Positions 19,982 to 27,279 of a stretch of DNA of 38,296 nt are shown here, piece by piece. The position numbers and the translations under genes are program-made. Within the stretch, counting starts at the first letter, position 1; each line of letters begins with the position of its first letter. The stretch spans positions 1-38,296 of the forward strand of contig SCQH01000069.1 of assembly GCA_004321925.1 (NCBI GenBank), read 5' to 3'. The stretch is from Nitrospirota bacterium. GTDB taxonomy: Bacteria; Nitrospirota; Thermodesulfovibrionia; Thermodesulfovibrionales; UBA6898. Below the pieces are notes generated by a model. The model searched no databases. It had not been told where the DNA came from and saw only the letters and a list, made by a program, of their open reading frames with translations.

Positions 19982-20698
19982 ATGATCGTTGGGTCACAGA
20001 AATCGATTGACGAGCTTTGGGAGATGACAAAGGACTTCAAAAAGGTCCTGGTCTTCGGCTGCAATACCTGTGTGGCTATCTGCCATGCAGGCGGCGAAAA
20101 AGAGGCCGAGACCATCGCAACGCTGCTCCGGATGAGGGCAGCTCAGGAGGGAAAGGCGATGGAGGTGGACTTCACCTCTGTCATGCGCCACTGCGAGCCG
20201 GAGTATTTCGAGCCGGTCCTGGAGGACCTGAAGAAGTATGATCTCATCCTCTCGACCGCCTGCGGCGTCGGTGTGAACTTCCTGTCCGACCGGACCGGGA
20301 ACATACCTGTCTATCCGGGGATCAACACCTCGTTCTACGGTGCTGTCGAGGCCCCCGGGGTATTTGTGGAGCTCTGCGCAGGCTGCGGCAACTGCATCCT
20401 GCATCTCACCGGCGGCATCTGCCCGATCGCCCGCTGCTCCAAGACCCTCATGAACGGCCCCTGCGGAGGGACGAACAAGGGCAAGTGCGAGATCAGCAAG
20501 GACGTTGACTGTGCCTGGTACCTCATCGTGGAACGCATGAAGAAGCTCGGGACCCTCGAGAAACTGGCCGAGGTGCAGCCGCCGCGCAACTGGTCCACCT
20601 CCCGTGACGGGGGGCCGCGCAGGGTCTCTCTTGAGCATATCAGGGCATTTGAGGAACAGGAAGCAGGAAAGTCCGATCCGGCGGGAGGTAAGAAATAA
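19982..20698 (+). CDS. metV: MetV, zinc/iron-sulfur partner of methylene-THF reductase
   Basis: 238 residues with an AAGGAG site upstream. N-terminal CNTCVAIC cluster (C27, C30, C34), a further HCEPEYF, then CAGCGNCILHLTGGICP and GPCGGTNKGKCE in the C-terminal half, the pattern of the MTHFR C-terminal (MetV) family. MetV forms a complex with MetF and carries electrons to its flavin in acetogens and related anaerobes. It lies 40 bp after the GltD/MvhD fusion and overlaps metF by 1 bp (TAATG), so the three form one operon. Cys spacing suggests an iron-sulfur and/or zinc site. Confidence 0.93.
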   Translation: MIVGSQKSIDELWEMTKDFKKVLVFGCNTCVAICHAGGEKEAETIATLLRMRAAQEGKAMEVDFTSVMRHCEPEYFEPVLEDLKKYDLILSTACGVGVNFLSDRTGNIPVYPGINTSFYGAVEAPGVFVELCAGCGNCILHLTGGICPIARCSKTLMNGPCGGTNKGKCEISKDVDCAWYLIVERMKKLGTLEKLAEVQPPRNWSTSRDGGPRRVSLEHIRAFEEQEAGKSDPAGGKK

Positions 20699-21675
20699 TG
20701 AAGAGCGGAAGCAATCTTGAAAAAGTCATACTGAGTGGTCAGCCCGCGGTCACCGCAGAACTCGGTCCGCCGATGAGCGCCGACCCTCATGAGGTCATAA
20801 AAAAGGCAAACCAGCTTAAAGGCTTCTGCGATGCCGCGAACATCACCGACTGCCAGACGGCCGTCGTCAGGATCTCAAGCATAGCGGCCGCGGCCCTGGC
20901 ACTGCGGGAAGGGCTTGAACCGGTCATGCAGATGACCTGCCGCGACCGCAACCGTATCGCGATACAGGCAGACCTGCTCGGCGCTGCTGCGCTGGGCCTC
21001 AAAAACTGCCTCTGCCTCGCGGGAGACCACCAGGTCTTCAGCTCTGCAGGCAGGCTGAAAGGCCATCCCGGGGCAAAGAACGTTTATGACGTCGATACCT
21101 GCCAGCTCGTCGGCATCCTCAAAAAAATGAGGGACGAAGGCCTGCAGGAGGGCGGAGACAAGCTTGAGGTCGCCCCGAAGTTCTTTATCGGTGCTTCCTG
21201 GACGCCGATGGGCGACCCGATCGATTTCAGGCCGATGAACCTTATGAAGAAAGTGAATGCCGGGGCCGATTTCATCCAGACACAGGGCATCTACGACATC
21301 GAGCTCTTCAGGGCCCAGATGGAGAAGATCCGCAATATGGGGCTCCATGAGCGGACAGCCATCCTCGGAGGCATCATCGTCCCGAGGAGCGCCATGATGC
21401 TCAAGTATATGGATTCATCCGTTGCGGGCGTGACCGTCCCGAAGCCGCTGATCGACCGGCTGAACAAGGCAAAAGAGGCTGCAGGCGACGACAAGAAAAA
21501 GGCCCGTGAACTGCAGGAGGCAGAGGGGCTTAAGATAACGATCGAACTTATCCACCAGGTCCTCGAGACCCCGGGAGTCAAGGGTGTCCATATCCAGGCG
21601 ATCGAGTGGGAATCGGCGATAGAGGGCATTGTCAAGGCAGCGGGGCTCTACCCCCGGCCAACCTTTACCGACTAG
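20698..21675 (+). CDS. metF: Methylenetetrahydrofolate reductase
   Basis: 325 residues, a complete single TIM-barrel MetF. Seen: N-terminal VTAELGPP with the catalytic Glu, NITDCQTA, the CLAGDH loop, and the FIQTQGIYD segment of the folate/FAD site. It reduces 5,10-methylene-THF to 5-methyl-THF, the methyl branch of Wood-Ljungdahl-type C1 metabolism and the methyl source for methionine. The paired MetV indicates the ferredoxin/iron-sulfur-fed type and not the plain NADH type of E. coli. Its end faces hgcB, 43 bp away, so methyl-THF production sits beside a mercury methylation operon. Confidence 0.95.
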   Translation: MKSGSNLEKVILSGQPAVTAELGPPMSADPHEVIKKANQLKGFCDAANITDCQTAVVRISSIAAAALALREGLEPVMQMTCRDRNRIAIQADLLGAAALGLKNCLCLAGDHQVFSSAGRLKGHPGAKNVYDVDTCQLVGILKKMRDEGLQEGGDKLEVAPKFFIGASWTPMGDPIDFRPMNLMKKVNAGADFIQTQGIYDIELFRAQMEKIRNMGLHERTAILGGIIVPRSAMMLKYMDSSVAGVTVPKPLIDRLNKAKEAAGDDKKKARELQEAEGLKITIELIHQVLETPGVKGVHIQAIEWESAIEGIVKAAGLYPRPTFTD

Positions 21676-21718
21676 GCGTTCATAGATCAGGCAGAGTAAA
21701 AGGGCAGGCGGTCACCGG

Positions 21719-22015
21719 TCAGCAGCAGTTGCCGGTGCTGCCCTGCCCGCTGCAGTCGCAGGAGGGTTCTCCTCCGGTTATCATCCCGTTGATCAGGGCC
21801 GCGGCGCAGCCGACCCCCTTGTCGACCTTCAGGGCGCCAAACGCGCAATTCTGCACGCACGCACCGCACTCCATGCACTGGTCCCTGTCACGTATCACTG
21901 CCTTTTTGTCTTTGATCTGAAATACCGCGTGAGGGCATACCTCTACGCAGAGACCGCAGCCGACACATTTCTCAGGAAAAAGTTCAAGGCTCACTATATT
22001 TGCAAGATATTTCAT
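21719..22015 (-). CDS. hgcB: HgcB, ferredoxin partner of mercury methyltransferase
   Basis: 98 residues from the ATG at 22015, which overlaps the hgcA stop (ATGA); a GTG 12 bp further up is less likely. Two 4Fe-4S motifs: CVGCGLCVEVCP (C17-C27) and CMECGACVQNC (C47-C57). CMECGAC is the diagnostic HgcB motif, and the C-terminus ends in the paired Cys97-Cys98 known from HgcB, with CDC at 86-88. HgcB is thought to reduce the HgcA corrinoid to Co(I) and to bind and hand over Hg(II) through the terminal Cys pair. Placement directly after hgcA is the standard arrangement. Confidence is high because both motif and context agree. Confidence 0.95.
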   Translation of the reverse strand: MKYLANIVSLELFPEKCVGCGLCVEVCPHAVFQIKDKKAVIRDRDQCMECGACVQNCAFGALKVDKGVGCAAALINGMITGGEPSCDCSGQGSTGNCC

Positions 22016-23199
22016 AGAACACCCCACTGTCCGAGTTTATAGACAATAAGAAGGATTACCGATACGGCCGAAAAAAAGAGATAGAGCGGGATCCCGATGC
22101 CGAGCTCTTTCTTCACCCCGGTCATCCCCGTGAAGGTTGTCGAGCCGGTGAACTGAAGCCCGATATATGAGCTCGCCAGGGGGAAAAAGATATAGGAGAA
22201 GGCCAGAAGCAGCGCATCCATATGCCCGTGTAGTGCGGTCATCTGCATCGCGAGAGATACGGATATGATACCGGCTATCCAGCCTTTTACTGCAAAGGCC
22301 CGAAACGGGATGAAGGGAAGCAGCGCCGGGGTCAGGAAGGCCCCGGAGATTATCGCAATGACCCCCAGAAGGAGGAACGGCAGTCCGCCGGCAAGCGCAT
22401 CCCTGAAGATAATGCCCTGGGGCTGGAGCCCGAAAAAAAGAAGTGTCAGCAGCGCAAACCACGGGTACATCTTAAATGCAGGATTGAGTTCCATCGGGGT
22501 CAGCACCAGCCGGTCAACAAGAGGGAAATGCACCCGCCGCATCTCCGGAGTTGCCTTGCAGCCTGCCTTGATATACTCATGTATATCGCCGGCGCGGACC
22601 GGCCCGAAGGAGACGCTGAAACCCGTCGTCTGCCTGACCTTCTGTGAACTGACGCCCGGGCCTCCGAGCTGCGGCAGGATAAGTCTTTTGTGCGCTACCA
22701 CGCTGCCTACCTGCGCAGCGCCAAGCCGGTTGATCAATTCGTCAGACCCGAAGGTCCCCTTACCGGCAGCGCACCAGACATTGATGCCTTTCGTATCCAG
22801 GACCAGTATCCAGACATCCAGGCCCCCGAGTTCTTTCCTGAGGCTGTCAAAGCTCAGTTTATAATTGGCCGTGACCAGGACCTCAGATCTTTCGTCAGGC
22901 CTGCCGGCCGCATAGAGTCCCGGCTTTACCGTATAGCTGTGCCTGAATCCGCTTATCCTGCATCTGACATGCTCCCAGTATTCAGCCCTTGAAATCCTGG
23001 TTGAAACGACCGGCACAGGTCCTGCTGCCGTGGTCAGGGTTCCCGTGATCCATCCCGGCTGTTTCTCAACAACAGGTGCAGGGCAGCATCCCGTTTGCGG
23101 AGTGAGGAGCCTCAGAGGAGAAGAGCAAGAGGTGCCTCGCTCTGACGACTTGCAATCGCTATTGCTTGCCTGAAGTCTGATGAATTTTGTGTCACTCAT
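22012..23199 (-). CDS. hgcA: HgcA, corrinoid mercury methyltransferase
   Basis: 395 residues. The signature cap-helix motif NVWCAAGK is present at 140-147; Cys143 is the expected lower ligand to the cobalamin cobalt. The N-terminal half is the CdhD-like corrinoid domain. The C-terminal part (from about residue 245) holds about five membrane helices. HgcA transfers a methyl group from methyl-cobalamin to Hg(II), giving methylmercury at the inner membrane. The region before the corrinoid domain is long: the key Cys is at 143, against about 93 in the well-studied Desulfovibrio protein, and it carries a Cys pair at 38-39. The start overlaps hgcC by 8 bp with GAGGTGAAGCAGG before it. Confidence 0.96.
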   Translation of the reverse strand: MSDTKFIRLQASNSDCKSSERGTSCSSPLRLLTPQTGCCPAPVVEKQPGWITGTLTTAAGPVPVVSTRISRAEYWEHVRCRISGFRHSYTVKPGLYAAGRPDERSEVLVTANYKLSFDSLRKELGGLDVWILVLDTKGINVWCAAGKGTFGSDELINRLGAAQVGSVVAHKRLILPQLGGPGVSSQKVRQTTGFSVSFGPVRAGDIHEYIKAGCKATPEMRRVHFPLVDRLVLTPMELNPAFKMYPWFALLTLLFFGLQPQGIIFRDALAGGLPFLLLGVIAIISGAFLTPALLPFIPFRAFAVKGWIAGIISVSLAMQMTALHGHMDALLLAFSYIFFPLASSYIGLQFTGSTTFTGMTGVKKELGIGIPLYLFFSAVSVILLIVYKLGQWGVL

Positions 23200-23476
23200 C
23201 CTGCTTCACCTCAACCCCGATGATCGGTCCGAGCTGCCCTTTGACCATCTCCGCAAGGGCATCACCCTTCATCAGGGTAAGGCAGCAGACCTTCCCGTCC
23301 TTTTCCCAGCTCGTCACCACCAGCCTGTCGCCCGGACAGATACCTGCCCGTTCCCTTACTTCTTTGGGAAGCACCATCTGCCCTCTATCGTCAATGCTGA
23401 GTATCGACTCGACCCTGCAGTTGACCTTCGACGTTTTCGAGGTGCCGCAGCACATATTCTTCCTGATCTGTTTCAT
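23192..23476 (-). CDS. hgcC: HgcC, AbrB/SpoVT-like HgcAB-associated protein
   Basis: 94 residues; GGAGG lies 4 nt before the ATG. The middle (about residues 22-65: SILSIDDRGQMVLPKEVRER...) is an AbrB/MazE/SpoVT swapped-hairpin DNA-binding fold. The N-terminus has Cys9-Cys10 and Cys20, and a second pair Cys64-Cys65 lies in the last strand. Small proteins of this family are often found with hgcAB and are called HgcAB-associated protein; their role is not established. First gene in the operon, overlapping hgcA by 8 bp. It may regulate the operon in response to a thiol-binding metal, which is inference. Confidence 0.88.
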   Translation of the reverse strand: MKQIRKNMCCGTSKTSKVNCRVESILSIDDRGQMVLPKEVRERAGICPGDRLVVTSWEKDGKVCCLTLMKGDALAEMVKGQLGPIIGVEVKQDE

Positions 23477-23517
23477 CCGGCCTCCGATTCAATACAATCA
23501 TTTAAACTTACTTTGCT

Positions 23518-23525
23518 GATTAATC
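23518..23525. promoter_or_regulatory. Operator-like GATTAATC dyad at the hgc transcription start
   Basis: An 8-bp perfect dyad directly after the -10 box, covering the expected +1. It is a candidate binding site for HgcC or another repressor. Short, so modest support. Confidence 0.3.
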
Positions 23526-23527
23526 TG

Positions 23528-23556
23528 ATTATACCGATTTATTGGAAGAGTGTCAA
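23528..23556 (-). promoter_or_regulatory. Perfect-consensus sigma70 promoter of hgcCAB
   Basis: On the minus strand TTGACA, exactly 17 nt, then TATAAT: a 12/12 match with optimal spacing. The expected start is near 23521, giving a leader of about 45 nt before hgcC. Such a strong core promoter suggests constant expression unless a repressor acts. Confidence 0.85.
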
Positions 23557-23561
23557 GAGAA

Positions 23562-23589
23562 CAATATTTCCGGCCGGACGGGAATATTG
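23562..23589 (-). terminator. Terminator-like hairpin between the long operon and hgcCAB
   Basis: An 11-bp stem (CAATATT... paired with ...AATATTG, with one G-T pair) and a 6-nt loop, followed on the minus strand by TTCTCTT. It starts 20 bp after the stop of the last operon gene and ends 5 bp before the hgc -35 box. The U-tract is weak, so efficiency is uncertain. Confidence 0.55.
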
Positions 23590-23609
23590 CCGAAGGAACG
23601 AACAGCCCC

Positions 23610-24062
23610 CTAGAACCAGACCGGCAGGCCTTCGGTCCTTACCACGAGCCAGGTCGTCCGCTCTTTTTCGAGATGGAACTTCATCTTCACCGGCTGCGCC
23701 GCATCACCGGCAATATACCCTCTCTCCTGCCCCTGACCCGCAATGACCCGCACCTCAACATGCACCAGGGCCCTGGTATCTTTTATATCGATCCCCCTGA
23801 TCGAGTATTCGACCTTAATATCGCCGACCTGCTTAAAGAACCTGACCGACCCCTCCTTCAGATACAGGTAGGACAGGCCATGCTCATCCGTATAGTTGAA
23901 GGAGAGCTTCGACATCATCTCGTCCGTCTTCTTCTGCTCGATGGCCGTTGCCCCTTCCCTGAAGAGTTTCCGGATCCGCTTCTCATCAGAGGGCCAGAGG
24001 AGATAGATTATCAGGGGCGCTGAAAATAGGAGCACCAGGAGGGCCACCATTTTTTTGCTCAT
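23610..24062 (-). CDS. Small membrane-anchored protein, NTF2-like fold suspected
   Basis: 150 residues from the ATG at 24062, which overlaps the bioA stop (ATGA) and has GAGGAGG just before it; the frame runs further upstream inside bioA, which is not coding. An N-terminal membrane helix (about 4-22) is followed by a periplasmic domain: a helical start (EKRIRKLFREGATAIEQKK) then alternating strands, the pattern of SnoaL/NTF2-like folds. No catalytic residues are recognised. It is the last gene of the cobA/hemD operon. Function unknown. Confidence 0.75.
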   Translation of the reverse strand: MSKKMVALLVLLFSAPLIIYLLWPSDEKRIRKLFREGATAIEQKKTDEMMSKLSFNYTDEHGLSYLYLKEGSVRFFKQVGDIKVEYSIRGIDIKDTRALVHVEVRVIAGQGQERGYIAGDAAQPVKMKFHLEKERTTWLVVRTEGLPVWF

Positions 24063-25420
24063 GTCACCTCCTCTATCGACTCTTTGATCACGGACATCAG
24101 CCGGGCAAGGTCCTTCTTTGTTATACTCAGCGGCGGCATGATGACGATGATATTGCCGAGGGGTCTTATCAGCAGTCCCTTCTCCCTGGCCTTCAGGGCG
24201 ACCTTCCAGCCTATCCTGTCTTCCCACGAATACGGCTCCCGCGTACCCTTGTCGAGCACCAGTTCGACCGCTGCCATGAGGCCCCTGCTCCGGGTGTCGC
24301 CGACATGCGCCAGGCCGTTCATTTCGCCCAGCAGCTTTTTGAGGAGCAGTACCTTTGGCTGCAGCCTCTCGACGACCCGTTCTTTTTCGAATATCTCAAG
24401 GCAGGCAAGCGCTGCAGCGCATCCCAGAGGGTTGCCGGTAAAGGAATGTCCGTGGAAGAAGGTCTTCAGGTCCCTGAACTCGCCCAGGAACGCCGAATAG
24501 ATCCTATCGGTCGTCATTGTCGCGGCCAGGGGCAGGTACCCACCGGTCAGCCCCTTCGAAAGACAGACAATATCAGGCAGCACGTCCTCATGCTCGCAGG
24601 CGAACATCCTGCCGGTCCTGCCGAAACCGGTGGCCACTTCATCCGCGATCATCAGGACATCATACTTTGTGCAGAGCTCCCTGACCCCTTTCAGATAGCC
24701 GGGGGGAGACATGATCATGCCTCCGGCTGCCTGAACCAGGGGCTCGATGATCAGACCGGCGATCTCCTGGTGATGGCTTTTAAGAATCTCTTCCATTGGG
24801 CCGAGGCAGGCACAACCGCATTCAGGATGATGCCTCTGCAGCTCGCACCGGTAGCAGAAAGGTGATGGGGCACGGAAGGTCCTGAAGAGCAGCGGGCCAA
24901 AGGCCTTATGGAACATGTCAATGCCGCCCACGCTCACCGCGCCAAGGGTGTCCCCGTGGTAGGCGTTGTTGAGGCAGAGAAAGCTGTTCTTCGTCTCAAC
25001 CCCTGTATGTCTCCAGTACTGGAACGCCATCTTCAGAGCGACCTCCACGGCGGTCGAGCCGTTGTCGGAATAAAAGACCCGCGCGTAGTGGGGAGCAGGG
25101 AGAGGCGCATTCAGCAGCTTTACCAGTCTTTCGGCAAGCAGGATGGCCGGCTCATTGCTCAGTCCGAGCAGGGTCGAATGGGAGATCTTATTGACCTGGG
25201 CCTTTATGGCCCGGTCGATCTCCTTCTTCCGGTGGCCGTGGACATTGACCCATAATGATGACACCCCGTCGAGGTACCATTTCCCGTCGAGATCCCTGAG
25301 AAAACAGCCTTTGCCTTCGCTGATGATGATGGGGGCCGACCGTTCCCAGTCCTGCATCTGGGTAAAGGGGTGCCAGATGAACTGCTTGTCAGAGGCCTTA
25401 AGATCCTGTTTGGTCTTCAT
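24059..25420 (-). CDS. bioA: Adenosylmethionine-8-amino-7-oxononanoate aminotransferase
   Basis: 453 residues, a full-length class III PLP aminotransferase. Seen: N-terminal HPFTQMQDW typical of BioA, SSLWVNVHGH, YSDNGSTAVEVALKM phosphate-binding turn, DEVATGFGRTG with the PLP-stacking Asp, and the Schiff-base lysine in CLSKGLTGGYLPLAATMT. It makes 7,8-diaminopelargonate using S-adenosylmethionine as amino donor, in biotin synthesis. No other bio gene is in the window. It lies 10 bp after the flippase-like gene inside a surface-lipid operon, an unusual place for bioA. Confidence 0.95.
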   Translation of the reverse strand: MKTKQDLKASDKQFIWHPFTQMQDWERSAPIIISEGKGCFLRDLDGKWYLDGVSSLWVNVHGHRKKEIDRAIKAQVNKISHSTLLGLSNEPAILLAERLVKLLNAPLPAPHYARVFYSDNGSTAVEVALKMAFQYWRHTGVETKNSFLCLNNAYHGDTLGAVSVGGIDMFHKAFGPLLFRTFRAPSPFCYRCELQRHHPECGCACLGPMEEILKSHHQEIAGLIIEPLVQAAGGMIMSPPGYLKGVRELCTKYDVLMIADEVATGFGRTGRMFACEHEDVLPDIVCLSKGLTGGYLPLAATMTTDRIYSAFLGEFRDLKTFFHGHSFTGNPLGCAAALACLEIFEKERVVERLQPKVLLLKKLLGEMNGLAHVGDTRSRGLMAAVELVLDKGTREPYSWEDRIGWKVALKAREKGLLIRPLGNIIVIMPPLSITKKDLARLMSVIKESIEEVT

Positions 25421-25430
25421 CGGGGAAAAG

Positions 25431-26369
25431 TTATGAATTTTTTACTTCAGGTTTGTTGGCATGGCGGATATAAAAGGCAAGCCCGGGAAGACTTCCGACA
25501 AAGGAAGAAAAGAACCATGCCAGCGAGAGCGCTGTTGCTGCCTCGGAGGTGACGCCGATAAGCCCGAAGAGCAGGACAAATACGCTTTCCCTCACGCCGA
25601 TGCCGGAGATGGAGATCGGCAGGGTGGTGATCGTCGAGACGATCGGCAGGAAGAGGAAGACCATCTTTACGGGTATATGCTCGCCCATCGCAAAGGCCAG
25701 AAGGGACACGGCGCCAAAGCTCATGATCTGGATGAAGACCGATATCAGGACCGCCTTCACAATGACATCTTTCCTGTCCTTCAGGAGCGCAAAATATTCA
25801 TAGAACTCGGAAACGACCCTGAAGCGTTTGCCGAGCCGGAGGCCGAAGAAGAGGAAACTGCCGATGACGAACGACCCGAAGATCGCCGGCATGGCCCATT
25901 TATAAGGCGACCCGCTGATAAGCCCCAGAGAGAACGGGAAGGCCAGCATCCCCAGTCCGATAAGGGCCACATAACCGAGGTAACGGTCCATGAAGATCGA
26001 GGCAAGGGTCAGGCTCAGCTTTTTGGCGTCCTTGTTCAGATAGTATGCCTTTACCGCATCACCCCCGATCACACCGGGTAGAAAACTGCTGAAAAAAGAA
26101 CCGATCATGTAGAGTGAAAAGAGCCTCCGCAGCGTAAACCTCTCGGGGAGGAGCAGTTTCCAGCGGAACGTCGCGCCGAGGAGCGACACGATGTACATGG
26201 CGCTTGCGGTCAGGAAGGCTGCCGGACCTATCCTGGTGAGCGTCACCCCGACCTGATGCATGTCATTCTTTGAAAAGACAATGTAGAGCGAACCGGCGCT
26301 GACCAGCAGCTTAAGGCCGAATATCAGGATGTTATTCAGCTTCAATGCCGTTGAGCCTCCTGATGACAT
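25431..26369 (-). CDS. Lysylphosphatidylglycerol synthase-type flippase-domain membrane protein
   Basis: 312 residues with about eight hydrophobic segments, belonging to the UPF0104/LPG_synthase_TM family: an early FRWKLLL, SFFSSFLPGVIGGDAVKAYYLN and a later ISISGIGVRESVFV are characteristic. The family includes flippase-like integral membrane proteins acting on lipid-linked sugars or aminoacyl lipids; no soluble transferase domain is attached. The ATG at 26369 overlaps the GT2 gene by 38 bp. A TTG at 26345, 10 nt after AGGAGG, may be the true start. Its position next to GT2 and the PAP2-glycosyltransferase gene suggests handling of undecaprenyl-linked sugars. Confidence 0.85.
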   Translation of the reverse strand: MSSGGSTALKLNNILIFGLKLLVSAGSLYIVFSKNDMHQVGVTLTRIGPAAFLTASAMYIVSLLGATFRWKLLLPERFTLRRLFSLYMIGSFFSSFLPGVIGGDAVKAYYLNKDAKKLSLTLASIFMDRYLGYVALIGLGMLAFPFSLGLISGSPYKWAMPAIFGSFVIGSFLFFGLRLGKRFRVVSEFYEYFALLKDRKDVIVKAVLISVFIQIMSFGAVSLLAFAMGEHIPVKMVFLFLPIVSTITTLPISISGIGVRESVFVLLFGLIGVTSEAATALSLAWFFSSFVGSLPGLAFYIRHANKPEVKNS

Positions 26370-27279
26370 ATATCGGTTTGTTCTGCGACTCGTGATAAAC
26401 GCGGACCATCATCTCCCCGAGAAGCCCCATACCGATGAACTGGACCCCGACGATGATCAGCAACACCCCCAGCAGAAGCAGCGGCCTGCCGCCGATGTCC
26501 CTGCCCCCGATGATCTTATCCGCGGTCAGATAAAGGGATATGAAGAAGCCCGACAGACTGCTCAGCAGGCCGACAGGCCCGAAGAACTGAAGCGGCTTGG
26601 TGGAAAAACTGAGCAGGAACTTGACGGTTATCAGGTCCAGGATGACCCGGATGGTCCGTGATATGCCGTACTTCGACACCCCCTTCAGGCGCGGGTAATG
26701 CCTGGTCTCGACCTCGGCAACCCTGACGCCGTACCACTTGGCGACAGCGGGGATGAACCGGTGCATCTCACCGTACAACCTGAGGTTCTTCACGACATTC
26801 TTCCGGTATGCCTTCAGGGAACAGCCATAGTCATGGAGCGGGACCCCGGTAACGCGGCTTATGATCCAGTTGGCGATCTTTGACGGGAGCTTCCGCGAGA
26901 TGAACGGGTCTTTCCTCTGCTTTCTCCAGCCGCTGACGATATCGTTGTCCCTGATCATCTCAAGGAGCTTCGGTATATCGTCCGGGTCGTTCTGCAGGTC
27001 GCCGTCCATCGTGATGATGACCTCCCCGACGGCATGGTCGAACCCGGCTGCAAAGGCGGCTGTCTGGCCGAAATTCCTGCGGAAGTTTATGACCTTCACC
27101 CGGGGGTCGGTCAGCCGGACCTTTTCGAGAAGGGCGGGGGTCGCGTCAATGCTGCCGTCGTCGACAAGGATCAGCTCATAGTCATGGGGCAGGGCAGACA
27201 GCGATGCGGTGAGCCTCGCATACAGGTCATCTATATTTTCCTCTTCGTTATAAAGCGGCACTACGACCGAAATCATCAT
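26332..27279 (-). CDS. Membrane-anchored family 2 glycosyltransferase (GtrB/DPM1-like)
   Basis: 315 residues from the ATG at 27279, which overlaps the previous stop by 1 nt (TGATG) with GGAG 8 nt upstream. GT2 signatures: VVPLYNEEENI, DDGSIDATP, the metal-binding DGDLQNDPD, and the KGVSKYGISRTIR region before two C-terminal membrane helices (about 228-255 and 265-290). Such enzymes move a sugar from UDP- or GDP-sugar to polyprenyl phosphate. The product would be the donor for the GT83/PMT-like enzyme encoded just upstream, matching ArnC-ArnT or GtrB logic. Sugar identity unknown. Confidence 0.92.
   Translation of the reverse strand: MMISVVVPLYNEEENIDDLYARLTASLSALPHDYELILVDDGSIDATPALLEKVRLTDPRVKVINFRRNFGQTAAFAAGFDHAVGEVIITMDGDLQNDPDDIPKLLEMIRDNDIVSGWRKQRKDPFISRKLPSKIANWIISRVTGVPLHDYGCSLKAYRKNVVKNLRLYGEMHRFIPAVAKWYGVRVAEVETRHYPRLKGVSKYGISRTIRVILDLITVKFLLSFSTKPLQFFGPVGLLSSLSGFFISLYLTADKIIGGRDIGGRPLLLLGVLLIIVGVQFIGMGLLGEMMVRVYHESQNKPIYVIRRLNGIEAE

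Noticed and set aside
21702-21748. GC-rich hairpin between metF and hgcB as a terminator
   Set aside because: The stem has a 13-nt bulge, no U-tract, and overlaps the hgcB coding end, so it may simply reflect Cys and Gly codons.
22016-22027. Alternative GTG start of hgcB
   Set aside because: The ATG overlapping the hgcA stop gives coupled translation and fits the family N-terminus better.
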